NCBI RefSeq assembly: GCF_038024875.1
Contig: NZ_CP136136.1
Location: 3,038,001 to 3,102,000, forward strand
Length of the DNA: 64,000 nt
From: Gordonia rubripertincta
GTDB taxonomy: Bacteria; Actinomycetota; Actinomycetes; Mycobacteriales; Mycobacteriaceae
Direction of reading: 5' to 3'
Numbering within the stretch: position 1 is the stretch's first letter; every line of letters starts with the position of its first letter. Shown here piece after piece: positions 52,607 to 61,334 of this stretch. The notes beneath the pieces are model-generated. The model was not told the DNA's origin and ran no database searches. It saw only the letters and a program-made list of their open reading frames with translations. Both the position numbers and the translations under genes were made by a program.

Positions 52607-54160
52607 GTGAACGAAGTGACGTCGATGGGCGTGTCGGCAGGCGCCGGCATGATCCACTACGTCCTACTGACGCGTGACGATCTCGGCCGCAGCGTGGTGG
52701 ATTCCCGCGTCATCGACGTAGACCCGACCGACGGTCTCGACAATGCGGGTCGCGTCAACGCCGGCATCGACGTCATGCTCGGCGCCGCCCGTGAGGCCGA
52801 CGCCCGGGTGGGTCCGATCGGGGTGGCCGCACGTACCGCCGCCCAGCGGCGCCACCTGCGTTCGCGGGGGAGCGGCCCCCGTCGCCAGATCCGTCTGGTC
52901 GCCGAGGACGAGGCCGTGGTCGCCTACCTCGCGGACACCGGGGAGATCGATCGTTTCTCCACCGCTGTCGTCGTCGACTGTGGCGACACCGGCATGTCGA
53001 TCTACACCGTCGAACCGAGCAGTCGCCGGATCAGCGGGGTCGAACGCTCGACGGTCCTCAGCGGACGTCGTCTCGACCGAGCCATCGCCGCGAACCTCAC
53101 CGCCGACAACCCATCGCTCGGGGAGACCGCGCGCACACGCGCCGGACGCAGCGAACTACTCAGCGCCTGCCGGACGGCAAAGGAGGAGATCGCCTACGGA
53201 CACCCGGGATCCGGGTCCGACGGTCCCTCGGTCGCCCTCCCCGGCGGTTCGGGGCGGGTGGCGCTGACCGAGTCCCAGGTGGCGGATGCGGTGGCACCGA
53301 TGGTCCGCGAGGCGCGCGATGTGTTCGACCGATACGTCGCCGAGGCGTCCGCCCGAGGCGTCTTCCCGGATGTGGTGGTCTTCGTCGGCGGTCTCGCCAA
53401 TCTGCCCGCGGTCCGCGACTTGGCCCGCGGTCACGACCTCGACACGGTGTGCCCGTCGACCCCGGAGCTGGTCGCGGCGACCGGTGCAGCCCTTCTTGCT
53501 GGCGAAACCTATTCGGGCACAACCCGACTCGCCTTCATCGGCGGACAACGGCAGCGCGAATGGCTGTCGGCGACGCCGCTCGCGGTTGCGGGCGCGATAC
53601 TCGCTGCGGTCCTGATCACCGTCTACGCGGTCAGCTCCTCGTTCGCCGACCGCCAGGTCCCCGAGCCGTCGTCGACGGTCGGCAGCGTCCCCGCGGTCGC
53701 CACGTCGAGCGAACAGAGTTCGAAGCCGGTGCCGACGACCTCGGCTCCAGTGACGCAGGTTCCCGATCAGCCGGTCGAACAGACCTACGAGCAGCCCGCC
53801 CCACCGCTGCAGCCGGAGGAACCCCCGGCGTGGAACGAACAGCCGGGCTGGGCCACCACCGAGTTGCCGCCGACCGCGCCGTCGACCGGGACGACCAGCA
53901 CTCGCACGCTGTCGCCGTTCCCATGGCCGACGCTGCCGTTCGCGCCGGGCTCGACGCCGCCCCCGATCCCGCCGACGCTGTTGCCCAAGGAGCTGCGGCC
54001 GCGCAACACCACGCCGGCTCCGCCGCCGCTGACCCAGCCGACGCCGAACACGTCGGCTCCCGGTCAGGCGTCGGGGGCGTCGCCCAGTGAAGAGCAGTCC
54101 GGAGCCGTTCGGACGGCACCGCCGGCCTCGTCGAGTACACCGGTCCCCGTCCCGCGCTGA
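52607..54160 (+). CDS. Membrane-anchored Hsp70-like (ASKHA fold) protein with Pro-rich outside tail
   Basis: A 517-residue protein. Residues about 1-320 resemble the Hsp70/actin-like ATPase fold in degenerate form: VVVDCGDTGMSIYTV as phosphate loop 2 and VVVFVGGLANLPAVRDLARGHD plus STPELVAATGAALLAG as the adenosine region. There is no substrate-binding domain. One membrane helix follows at about 322-344 (PLAVAGAILAAVLITVYAV), then a 170-residue Pro/Thr/Ser-rich tail that should lie outside. Similar proteins occur widely in Mycobacteriales but have no assigned role. Start uncertain: GTG 52607, GTG 52616 or ATG 52625. Confidence 0.83.
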   Translation: MNEVTSMGVSAGAGMIHYVLLTRDDLGRSVVDSRVIDVDPTDGLDNAGRVNAGIDVMLGAAREADARVGPIGVAARTAAQRRHLRSRGSGPRRQIRLVAEDEAVVAYLADTGEIDRFSTAVVVDCGDTGMSIYTVEPSSRRISGVERSTVLSGRRLDRAIAANLTADNPSLGETARTRAGRSELLSACRTAKEEIAYGHPGSGSDGPSVALPGGSGRVALTESQVADAVAPMVREARDVFDRYVAEASARGVFPDVVVFVGGLANLPAVRDLARGHDLDTVCPSTPELVAATGAALLAGETYSGTTRLAFIGGQRQREWLSATPLAVAGAILAAVLITVYAVSSSFADRQVPEPSSTVGSVPAVATSSEQSSKPVPTTSAPVTQVPDQPVEQTYEQPAPPLQPEEPPAWNEQPGWATTELPPTAPSTGTTSTRTLSPFPWPTLPFAPGSTPPPIPPTLLPKELRPRNTTPAPPPLTQPTPNTSAPGQASGASPSEEQSGAVRTAPPASSSTPVPVPR

Positions 54161-54175
54161 GCGGCCGTTATCCGG

Positions 54176-54193
54176 TCCCGGGTGGGCCCGGGA
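54176..54193. terminator. Hairpin between convergent Hsp70-like gene and metX
   Basis: TCCCGGG (54176-54182), four-base loop TGGG, CCCGGGA (54187-54193) fills most of the 33-base gap between the two stop codons. Confidence 0.7.
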
Positions 54194-55342
54194 TCAGGCG
54201 TCGCGGCGTGCGAGCTCGACCGTGCGCTTGAGCAGGTCGCTGATGGCGTCGAACTCGGTGAGGAAGCCGTCGTGTCCGGTGTCGGATCGCACGACCTGCA
54301 GGCCGCCGACGCAGTTGCCCAGTTCTTCGGCGAGCTCGGCTTGTAACCGCAACGGGTACAGGCGATCCGAATCGATCCCGCCGACGATGACCGGGACCTT
54401 GCACTCGTTGAGCGCCTTCTTGACGCCGCCGCGGTTGCGGCCGACGTCGTGATGGTTGAGGACCTCGGTGAGCACCACGTAACTGCCCGGGTCGAAACGC
54501 TGCATCAGCTTCGACGCCTGGTGCTCGAGGTAGCTCTGGACGGCGTACCGGCCACCGAGCAGCGGCTGCTCGTCGCCCTGCGGTTCATTGGCGAAGCGCT
54601 CGTCGAGTTCCGGTTCGCTGCGGTAGGACAGGTGCGCGATCTGACGGGCGATGCCCATCCCGGTCAGCGGCGTCTGGCCGGTTCCGTGGTAGTTGCCGCC
54701 GTGCCAGGCCGGGTCGGACTTGATGGCGGCGATCTGAGTGGTCTGGATGCCGATCTGGTCGGCGGTGGCGCGGGCGCCGACGGCCAGCACCAGTGCGCTT
54801 CGGACGCGGTCCGGGTATTCGATGGCCCACTCGAGTGCACGGGCTCCACCCATCGAACCGCCGAGAACTGCTCCGACGCTGCGGATTCCGAGGCGGTCGA
54901 GGAGTGCGACCTCGGCGCGGACCTGGTCGAGCACGGTTATCTGCGGGAACCGTGAACCCCAGGGACGGCCATCGGAGGCGAGGGACCCGGGACCGGTCGA
55001 GCCCTTGCAGCCGCCGAGCACGTTGGCCGAGATGACGCACCACTCATCGGTGTCGATCGCCTGGCCCGGGCCGATGAGGCCGTCCCACCAGCCGGGCGTC
55101 TCGTGCTCGGCGTCGGCGGGACCGGTGACGTGGGAGTCGCCGGTGAGGGCGTGCAGGGTGAGGATGACGTTGTCGCGGGACGGCGACAACGTCCCCCAGC
55201 GCTGGAACGCCAGGGTGACGTTGTCGATCCGTTCGCCGCTGTCGAGAGGCAGCGAGCCGATGCTCATGCCGACGAGCTTCCCGTCCGGGACCGATTCCCA
55301 GTCGGGCTGATCAGACGCTTGCGCGTTCAGGTCGATACTCAC
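54194..55342 (-). CDS. metX: Homoserine O-acetyltransferase
   Basis: MetX (382 residues) acetylates homoserine, the first committed step of methionine synthesis. It has the alpha/beta-hydrolase fold with the nucleophile Ser163 in GAVLGGSMGGARALEW, and the acid and His lie in VIVGGIDSDRLYPL and RSDTGHDGFLTE. LTLHALTGDSHV and ISANVLGGCKGSTGP are further signatures. The start is GTG 55342 (MSIDLNAQASDQ), 22 bases after the metY stop; a TTG at 55348 is better spaced from GAGG. The two genes form one operon, controlled by the SAM-IV riboswitch before metY. Confidence 0.95.
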   Translation of the reverse strand: MSIDLNAQASDQPDWESVPDGKLVGMSIGSLPLDSGERIDNVTLAFQRWGTLSPSRDNVILTLHALTGDSHVTGPADAEHETPGWWDGLIGPGQAIDTDEWCVISANVLGGCKGSTGPGSLASDGRPWGSRFPQITVLDQVRAEVALLDRLGIRSVGAVLGGSMGGARALEWAIEYPDRVRSALVLAVGARATADQIGIQTTQIAAIKSDPAWHGGNYHGTGQTPLTGMGIARQIAHLSYRSEPELDERFANEPQGDEQPLLGGRYAVQSYLEHQASKLMQRFDPGSYVVLTEVLNHHDVGRNRGGVKKALNECKVPVIVGGIDSDRLYPLRLQAELAEELGNCVGGLQVVRSDTGHDGFLTEFDAISDLLKRTVELARRDA

Positions 55343-55364
55343 CGACAAAACTGCCTCACCTGTC

Positions 55365-56687
55365 CTATTTGGCGGCTGCGAAGCCCTGTTCGAGGTCCGC
55401 CAGGATGTCGTCGATTCCCTCGATACCCACGGCCAGGCGGACCAGGCCCGGGGTGACACCTGCGGCGAGCTGCTCCTCGGGGGTCAGCTGGCTGTGGGTG
55501 GTCGAGGCCGGATGGATCACCAGCGAACGGACGTCGCCGATGTTGGCCACATGGCTGTGCAGGGTCAGGGCGTCGACGAACTTCTTGCCCGCGTCCACAC
55601 CGCCGTTGATCTCGAAGGCGATGATCGCACCCTGGCCCTTGGGAGCGAGTTCCTGGCCGCGCTGGTACCACGGCGAGGACTCGAGACCGGCGTAGGCGAC
55701 GGACTCGACCTGGGCGTGACCCTCGAGGAACTTCGCGACCTTCTGCGCGTTGGAGACGTGACGCTCGATGCGCAGGCTCAGGGTCTCGAGGCCCTGGGCG
55801 AGCAGGAAGGCGTTGAACGGGGCGATCGCCGCACCGGTGTCGCGCAGCCACTGCACGCGGGCCTTGAGTGCGTAGGCCGGAGCGCCGAGGTCGGCGAAGA
55901 CCGCACCGTGGTAGCTGGGGTCCGGGGTGGTGAAGCCGGGGAACAGGTCCTTACCGTCACGCTGGACGCGCCAGTCGAAGGTGCCGCCGTCGACGATCAC
56001 GCCACCGATCGCGGTGCCGTGTCCGCCGATGTACTTGGTGGCCGAGTGGACGACGACGTCGGCGCCGTGGGCCAGCGGGTTGATCAGGTACGGGGTGGCG
56101 ACGGTGTTGTCGATGATCAGCGGCAGGCCGTTGCGGTGTGCGACCTCGGAGATGCCCTTGATGTCGAGGATCTCGTTGTTCGGGTTCGAGATCGACTCGC
56201 CGTACAGCGCACGGGTGTTGTCCTTGATGGCCGCCTGCCACGACGCGGGATCCTCGGGATCCTCGACGAAGCTCACCTCGATGCCCAGCTTCGGCAGGGT
56301 GTAGTGGAAGAGGTTGTAGGTGCCGCCGTACAGACGCGGGCTCGACACCACGTGGCCGCCGGACTCGACGATGTTCAGGATCGAGTAGGTCTCGGCGGCC
56401 TGACCCGACGACACGAGCAGAGCCGCGACGCCACCCTCCAGGGCCGCGATCCGCTGCTCGACCGCGTCCTGGGTCGGGTTCATGATGCGGGTGTAGATGT
56501 TGCCCGGCTCCGCGAGACCGAAGAGGTTCGCCGCGTGCTGCGTGTCGTTGAAGACGTAGGAGGTGGTCTGGTAGATCGGCAGCGCCCGGGCGTTCGTGGC
56601 TGCGTCGGCGGCCTGGCCCACGTGGATCTGCTTGGTCTCGAAGCTCCAGTTGTCGGCCGGATTGGTGCCTTCGTTGGCATCAGACAT
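55365..56687 (-). CDS. metY: O-acetylhomoserine sulfhydrylase (aminocarboxypropyltransferase)
   Basis: MetY (440 residues) makes homocysteine from O-acetylhomoserine and sulfide. It belongs to the Cys/Met-metabolism PLP family: PIYQTTSYVFNDTQHAANLF, the PLP-binding SSGQAAETYSILN and the PLP Lys218 in VVVHSATKYIGGHGTAIGG. The long insert and about 430-residue length distinguish it from cystathionine gamma-synthase. In mycobacteria the gene is called metC (Rv3340), next to metX (metA). The ATG at 56687 has only a distant AGAAAG as ribosome binding site; the riboswitch upstream probably controls access. Confidence 0.95.
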   Translation of the reverse strand: MSDANEGTNPADNWSFETKQIHVGQAADAATNARALPIYQTTSYVFNDTQHAANLFGLAEPGNIYTRIMNPTQDAVEQRIAALEGGVAALLVSSGQAAETYSILNIVESGGHVVSSPRLYGGTYNLFHYTLPKLGIEVSFVEDPEDPASWQAAIKDNTRALYGESISNPNNEILDIKGISEVAHRNGLPLIIDNTVATPYLINPLAHGADVVVHSATKYIGGHGTAIGGVIVDGGTFDWRVQRDGKDLFPGFTTPDPSYHGAVFADLGAPAYALKARVQWLRDTGAAIAPFNAFLLAQGLETLSLRIERHVSNAQKVAKFLEGHAQVESVAYAGLESSPWYQRGQELAPKGQGAIIAFEINGGVDAGKKFVDALTLHSHVANIGDVRSLVIHPASTTHSQLTPEEQLAAGVTPGLVRLAVGIEGIDDILADLEQGFAAAK

Positions 56688-56736
56688 GACTGTTGATCAC
56701 TTTCTACGGTCGGCAGGGCCAAACTCGACCCTGTTG

Positions 56737-56755
56737 GGGTCCGACCTTCGGACCC
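56737..56755 (-). terminator. Hairpin of the SAM-IV expression platform
   Basis: On the minus strand GGGTCCG, a five-base loop and CGGACCC form a seven-base hairpin at the 3' border of the riboswitch, 50 bases before the metY start. It may compete with the riboswitch pseudoknot and so control transcription or translation. Confidence 0.6.
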
Positions 56756-56876
56756 GCGCTTGCCGGGGCTTCGCTTACGCGATCCCACAACCCGGTCATC
56801 ACCCGGAGCACCCCACCGCGGTTGGAGGGTTGCCGATCAGCAAGCCGGGGCTTGTCGCTGATACTCATGACCTGGC
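56750..56876 (-). ncRNA. SAM-IV riboswitch upstream of metY-metX
   Basis: The minus strand shows the SAM-I/IV clan core: P1 strands GGTCAT (56872-56867) and ATGACC (56799-56794), the kink-turn-side CATGAGT, the P2/P3 stem AAGCCCCGGCTT, CGGCAACCCTCC, GCGGTGGGGTGC and CCGGGTGATGACC. The 3' element GGCAAGCGCGGGTCC, outside P1, is specific to the SAM-IV type found in actinobacteria. It binds S-adenosylmethionine and should turn down metY-metX when SAM is plentiful. A -10-like TATCCT (56886-56881, minus) lies just upstream. The rest of the gap, 56887-57144, shows nothing further that I can assign. Confidence 0.92.
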
Positions 56877-57144
56877 GACAAGGATATAACACGGATGTGA
56901 GTGCCAGAGAACCCTCCCGGTCACGCCGAATCGAACTCGTCACCAGCCTTCGAAACCGTGTACTGGACGTGTCCTCCGAGCGGTTGAAATCGGCGGATGA
57001 GCAGCGCGAACTGCCTGTTCACAATCATTAGCAGTTCTCAGGGTCCTGTCAGGTTCGATTCGATGCCCTAACGTTCGGGTCAATCCCGGCGGAGGACGCC
57101 TTGTCATCCCGAAGCGTGTCCGGGTGCGGTGAGGAGTGCGCCTC

Positions 57145-59028
57145 ATGCGGGCAATGGAGCATCTCAGGTCGCGTCGGACGTCGTTTCTGATCGCAACCGC
57201 GACCGGTGTGGCGGTGGCGTTGTCCTTCGGCCTGGTCGGCGGTGTCCCCGGGGCGAAGGCGGACTCGTGCGGCGCGGGCGCGGTCGTCATCGTGGGCGGC
57301 ACCAACGACCCGGAGGGGCAGTACCTCGTCGGCGTGAAACAGCGCTACACGGGGCTCGGGCCCGACAACCAACCCGATCCGAACTCCCCGTACGCCGGCG
57401 ACAACGCCTACCAGGTCATCTACGCGGACTACCCGACGACCCTGTGGCCGCTGGGAGCGACGGGATACGACTCGAGCGTCGCGCAGGGGACCGCGGCGAC
57501 CAAGTCGTCGATCGCCGGCTACCAGTCGCAGTGTCAGGGCAAGCCCGTCGTCGTGGCCGGATACTCGCAGGGCGCCCGGGTGGCCGGTGACGTGCTGTCC
57601 GAGATCGGGAACGGCACGGCCGGTGAGGTCGTCGCGATCGACGAGAACGGTGAGCCGTTGCTCGACGACGACGGCAACCCGGTCATGGTGACCATCGACC
57701 CGGATGTCATCAGTGGCGAGCTGTACTCCGATCCGCGACGTGCCGGCGACAAGACCGGGCGGGGTATCGAGCTGTCGATGATCGGTGTGATCCCCGGTCT
57801 GACCATGTCGGGGCCGCGCGGCGCGAACGGTGCGGACGCCGGGTTCGGAACGGTGTCCGATCGTGTGGTGTCGGTGTGCATCGACGGCGACCCCATCTGT
57901 GACCTGCCGGATCCGTTGTACGACCCCATCGGTGCCATCGACGGCATCCTCGGATACCAGACGAAGCACTTCCTCTACCCGTATGCGATGTATCGCGACC
58001 CCGCGTCGCAGTGGGCGACGCGGCCGGTCTCGTGCAGCGGCGCGGGTACCGCGACCGGGACGGTCTGCATGGTCGGGGCGAAGTCCGCGTTCGCGGAGCT
58101 GGTCCAGGGCTGGGCCAACGACATCGGATACACCGGCGAGATCGGCGACTTCCTGTCCGGCCGTCCGACGATCGGCCTGCCGCTAGGCATCACGCTGGCC
58201 AATCTGCAGCCCGTCGTCCGGCTGGTCCAGGGATTCCTGCCGCCGCTACCGCAACTCGGTTACGGGGCCTATCTGCCCGACCTCTTCGTGTTCGAGGACA
58301 TCCTGCAAGGCATCGTGAGCCTGTCCCCGGCCCGCCTCATGCGTGGTGTGAACGCACTCGCCGCCAGCGTGCGCAGCATCGTGTTGCTGCCGGTGAACTT
58401 CGTGCGGTACTGGGCGGGCGCGATCGTCGGACCGACGATCACCTCGCAGCCGAACGCCCTCGCACTGCCGGCCGACGACGACTCCTCCACAACACTTGCG
58501 CTGGCCCGGTTCGTCGCCACCGTCGACGACGATCCCGAGACCACAGCACCGGAGATCGAGGCAGCGGGCAGCGGTACCGGTTCGCCTGCGGTCGCCGAGG
58601 TGGCCGTCGGCCCGTCGACCGGGGGCACCTCGACGGGCGGGGACACCTCGACGGACGGGGACACCTCGACGGACGGGGACACCTCGATACCGGCCGTCGA
58701 ATACGACAACACCCCGGCCGGCGGTGGAGGCGGGACCGACCCGTCGACCGGCGGCGATCCGGGCGTCACGCGGTCGGAGACCGACTCGTCGGCTGGACCG
58801 TCGAGTGACGACGCCTCGGGTTCGGCCGGTCCCGGCGGCGATTCCGGCAGCACCGACTCCGGGAACTCGGAGTCCGGCGGTTCGGACTCGAGCGGTTCCG
58901 GCGGCCCCGACAGCAGTAGCGGAGGTTCGACGTCGGACTCCGCCGGCAGCGGCTCGGATTCCAGCAGCCCCGGCGACAGCGGTGGCGGTTCGGACAGTTC
59001 CTCCGGCGGTGACTCCGGCTCGGAGTAA
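57145..59028 (+). CDS. Secreted PE-PPE/cutinase-fold hydrolase with long Ser/Gly/Asp tail
   Basis: A 627-residue exported protein. A signal peptide covers residues 1-39 (RSRR, then FLIATATGVAVALSFGLVGGV, with a likely cut after AKA). The hydrolase domain is of the PE-PPE/cutinase kind, with the nucleophile elbow VVAGYSQGARVAGD (Ser near 140) and PLYDPIGAIDG further on. From about residue 435 the chain is a low-complexity tail rich in Thr, Ser, Gly and Asp, including the hexapeptide repeat STDGDT. Such enzymes act on esters of lipids or cell-wall glycolipids. The ATG at 57145 has GAGGAG eight bases upstream; a GTG at 57136 is in frame. Confidence 0.88.
   Translation: MRAMEHLRSRRTSFLIATATGVAVALSFGLVGGVPGAKADSCGAGAVVIVGGTNDPEGQYLVGVKQRYTGLGPDNQPDPNSPYAGDNAYQVIYADYPTTLWPLGATGYDSSVAQGTAATKSSIAGYQSQCQGKPVVVAGYSQGARVAGDVLSEIGNGTAGEVVAIDENGEPLLDDDGNPVMVTIDPDVISGELYSDPRRAGDKTGRGIELSMIGVIPGLTMSGPRGANGADAGFGTVSDRVVSVCIDGDPICDLPDPLYDPIGAIDGILGYQTKHFLYPYAMYRDPASQWATRPVSCSGAGTATGTVCMVGAKSAFAELVQGWANDIGYTGEIGDFLSGRPTIGLPLGITLANLQPVVRLVQGFLPPLPQLGYGAYLPDLFVFEDILQGIVSLSPARLMRGVNALAASVRSIVLLPVNFVRYWAGAIVGPTITSQPNALALPADDDSSTTLALARFVATVDDDPETTAPEIEAAGSGTGSPAVAEVAVGPSTGGTSTGGDTSTDGDTSTDGDTSIPAVEYDNTPAGGGGGTDPSTGGDPGVTRSETDSSAGPSSDDASGSAGPGGDSGSTDSGNSESGGSDSSGSGGPDSSSGGSTSDSAGSGSDSSSPGDSGGGSDSSSGGDSGSE
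58639..58687 (+). repeat. 18-bp tandem repeats in the hydrolase tail
   Basis: The unit GGGGACACCTCGACGGAC repeats with an exact 18-base period over 58639-58687 (two full copies and part of a third), preceded by a degenerate copy. It encodes GDTSTD repeats. Confidence 0.9.
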
Positions 59029-59118
59029 TCCCCTGCACACAGGCTCGTCTTTCGCCATGTGAACGAACTCACCGGTGCTAGGGGAATGGCGGTGCCGGAC
59101 GGCCGGTTGGCATGAGGC

Positions 59119-60393
59119 GTGCCTGAAGCCCCCACGTCGACCGCCGGTGCACCGGACGGCCTCGCTCTCACCGCGCTCGACGACACGACATCGGACGTCG
59201 CTGAGCGTCCCTCATCGGGGATCTCGAGGCGTGCCCGCCGGCTGACCATCCTCGCGCTCGCCCTGGGCGGTTTCGGTATCGGGACCACCGAGTTCGTCGC
59301 GATGGGTCTGCTGCCGAACATCGCCGGGTCTCTAAGCGTCTCCGAGCCCACCGCCGGACACGTCATCTCTGCCTATGCACTCGGTGTGGTGGTCGGCGCT
59401 CCGCTGATCGCAGCGCTCACGGCGCGGATGTCACGGCGGGTGCTCCTGATCTCCCTGATGGTGGCATTCACCATCGGAAACCTCGCCACCGTCCTGGCGC
59501 CGTCGTACGAACTCCTTCTCGTGGCGCGATTCGTCGCCGGCCTTCCGCACGGTGCGTACTTCGGCGTCGCGGCGCTGGTCGCCGCGCACCTGGCGGGTCC
59601 GCGGAATCGCGCCAAGGCGGTCGGGCAGGTGATGCTCGGTCTGTCGGTCGCGAACGTCGTCGGCGTACCTGCCGCGGCCTGGCTGGGGGAGACGTTCGGT
59701 TGGCGCACCGCCTTCGCGATCGTCGTGGTCGTCGGCGTCGCGACCGTCGTCTCGCTGTCCCGCGTGCTTCCGAGCCTGTCCGGCATGACGATCACCGACC
59801 CGCTGACCGAGCTCGGCGCGCTCCGGCGATCGCAGGTGTGGTTCACCCTGGTGATCGGTGTCGTCGGCTTCGGCGGGATGTTCGCCTTCTACACGTACCT
59901 GAACTCGGCCCTCACCTCGGTGACGGGACTGCCGGTCTCGGTCGTCCCCATCGCCCTGATGCTGTATGGACTGGGCATGGTGACCGGCAACTTCGTCGGC
60001 GGCTGGGCGGCCGACCGCAACGTCTCGACCGCGATCCTCGCCGGACTGTCCACCAGTGCGGTGACGCTCGCAGCCTTCGCCGTACTCGCCGAGAATGCCT
60101 GGGCGGCACTCGCACTCACATACCTCGTCGCGCTGACCGGAACGACGATGATCCCCGCGCTACAGACACGCCTCATGGATGTGGCGGCCGACGCCCAGAC
60201 GTTGGCCGCCGCCCTCAATCACTCGGCGCTCAACATCGCCAACGCCGCAGGTGCGTTCCTCGGGGGCGTGGTGGTCGGTGCCGGGTGGGGATTCCTGTCA
60301 CCGGCGGTGATCGGCGCGTTCTTGGCCGTCGCCGGCATCGCGGTCGCGGTCGTCGCGTTCGTGACCGCGGGCCGGCGCCCGGTACGCGCCTGA
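59119..60393 (+). CDS. MFS transporter, drug/sugar efflux type (AraJ-like)
   Basis: A 424-residue major facilitator with twelve predicted helices after a 40-residue polar N-terminus. The helix-1 motif GGFGIGTTEFVAMGLLPNIA is typical of the AraJ/YdhP-type DHA1 exporters, and the loop 2-3 motif is present as LTARMSRRVLL. It could export sugars, arabinosides or drugs; no neighbour points to the substrate. The GTG at 59119 is used; the GAGG before it is close and the next in-frame start would cut into the protein. It converges with bfr at a ten-base gap. Confidence 0.9.
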   Translation: MPEAPTSTAGAPDGLALTALDDTTSDVAERPSSGISRRARRLTILALALGGFGIGTTEFVAMGLLPNIAGSLSVSEPTAGHVISAYALGVVVGAPLIAALTARMSRRVLLISLMVAFTIGNLATVLAPSYELLLVARFVAGLPHGAYFGVAALVAAHLAGPRNRAKAVGQVMLGLSVANVVGVPAAAWLGETFGWRTAFAIVVVVGVATVVSLSRVLPSLSGMTITDPLTELGALRRSQVWFTLVIGVVGFGGMFAFYTYLNSALTSVTGLPVSVVPIALMLYGLGMVTGNFVGGWAADRNVSTAILAGLSTSAVTLAAFAVLAENAWAALALTYLVALTGTTMIPALQTRLMDVAADAQTLAAALNHSALNIANAAGAFLGGVVVGAGWGFLSPAVIGAFLAVAGIAVAVVAFVTAGRRPVRA

Positions 60394-60403
60394 GCGGGGG
60401 ACG

Positions 60404-60889
60404 TCAGCCGTTGGTGGGCGGCGTCGCGATCGTCTTCGACAGGTAGAGCGGCTCGCCGAGCTTGTTGATCAGCTCGAGCTGCGTCTCGAGGTAGTCGATG
60501 TGCTCTTCCTCGTCAGCGAGGATCTTCTCGAGGAGGTTCGCGCTGGTGATGTCGCCCTTCTCGCGGCACATCGCGACGCCCGGGCGCAGGCGTTCGACGA
60601 CCTCGACCTCGATCGCCATGTCCGACTCGAACTGTTCGCGGATGGACTGACCGATACGCAGCGGCAGCAGGCGCTGGTAGTTCGGCAGCGCGTCGAGGAA
60701 GAGGATGCGGTCGGTGAGGATCTCCGCGTGCGTCATCTCCTCGATGGACTCGGCACGGGTCTTGGCGGCGATCTCCGTGAGACCCCAGCTCTCCTGCATC
60801 TTCGCGTGGAGGAAGTACTGGTTGATCGCGGTCAGCTCGCTTGTGAGCTGCTCGTTGAGAAGTGCAATGACCTCGTCGTCGCCACGCAT
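60404..60889 (-). CDS. bfr: Bacterioferritin
   Basis: Bfr (161 residues) stores iron in a 24-subunit shell. All ferroxidase residues are present: Glu18, Glu51, His54, Glu94, Glu127 and His130, and Met52 is the haem ligand between subunits. The ATG at 60889 has GGGAGG eight bases upstream. TACGAT on the minus strand (60920-60915) may be the -10 of its own promoter. bfd lies 108 bases upstream on the same strand; Bfd delivers electrons to Bfr haem to release iron. Confidence 0.96.
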   Translation of the reverse strand: MRGDDEVIALLNEQLTSELTAINQYFLHAKMQESWGLTEIAAKTRAESIEEMTHAEILTDRILFLDALPNYQRLLPLRIGQSIREQFESDMAIEVEVVERLRPGVAMCREKGDITSANLLEKILADEEEHIDYLETQLELINKLGEPLYLSKTIATPPTNG

Positions 60890-60914
60890 TTGACAGCCTC
60901 CCGTTAGCCGAAGA

Positions 60915-60920
60915 ATCGTA
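60915..60920 (-). promoter_or_regulatory. Candidate -10 element of bfr
   Basis: TACGAT on the minus strand lies 25 bases before the bfr ATG, upstream of the GGGAGG ribosome binding site. TTTGCC 16 bases further upstream is a possible -35. Confidence 0.4.
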
Positions 60921-60997
60921 GTGATGAAGCTAACACGGCAAAACGCCCCGCGCGCGTCACTCGCGCGAGGTTGTTAACGGAGTTGTCGGATGTCAGA

Positions 60998-61180
60998 TCA
61001 CGCAGCGCTCGTCGAGGTGGCCAGCCTTTCACTCAGGATGCTGTCGAGCTTCTCCAGGCAGGTACCGCATCCCTCGCCCGCGCCGCAGCGGTCGCTGATG
61101 TCGTCGACGGTGAAAGCCCCGGCATCGCAGTGCTCATGAACCTCGTCGACGGTGACCGCGCGGCAAATACAAACGAACAT
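60998..61180 (-). CDS. bfd: Bacterioferritin-associated ferredoxin
   Basis: A 60-residue [2Fe-2S] protein of the BFD family. The cluster ligands fit the family pattern: Cys4 and Cys6 (CIC) and Cys38 and Cys41 (CGTC). Bfd binds bacterioferritin and reduces its core to release iron. The ATG at 61180 lacks a strong ribosome binding site. Two IdeR-like boxes are found 25-75 bases upstream, in line with iron control. bfr follows downstream, so the pair can act as one iron store-and-release unit. Confidence 0.93.
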   Translation of the reverse strand: MFVCICRAVTVDEVHEHCDAGAFTVDDISDRCGAGEGCGTCLEKLDSILSERLATSTSAA

Positions 61181-61205
61181 CTCGGGACCTAACCTCGTGC
61201 CTGGA

Positions 61206-61255
61206 TTAGGTAATGCTTACATACCTGCCCGGGGTGCGCAAGGGTTGCCTTACCT
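61206..61255. promoter_or_regulatory. Two IdeR/DtxR-type iron boxes between bfd and xthA
   Basis: TTAGGTAATGCTTACATAC (61206-61224) matches the IdeR consensus TTAGGTTAGGCTAACCTAA at 14 of 19 positions. AGGTAAGGCAACCCT (61255-61241, minus strand) matches the consensus core at 12 of 15. Paired boxes are known at IdeR-controlled ferritin genes of mycobacteria. Position fits control of bfd. Confidence 0.7.
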
Positions 61256-61334
61256 CTTTCTCGTCTCATTCCGAGACGTCGTGGAGCTGTCCTCGGACCG
61301 GTGCTGCGGGCGTCGGTCTGTCGGACCACGTCCG

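Noticed and set aside
56704..57031. Small open frames over the riboswitch region before metY
   Set aside because: The sequence is explained by the SAM-IV RNA; the frames have no start context.
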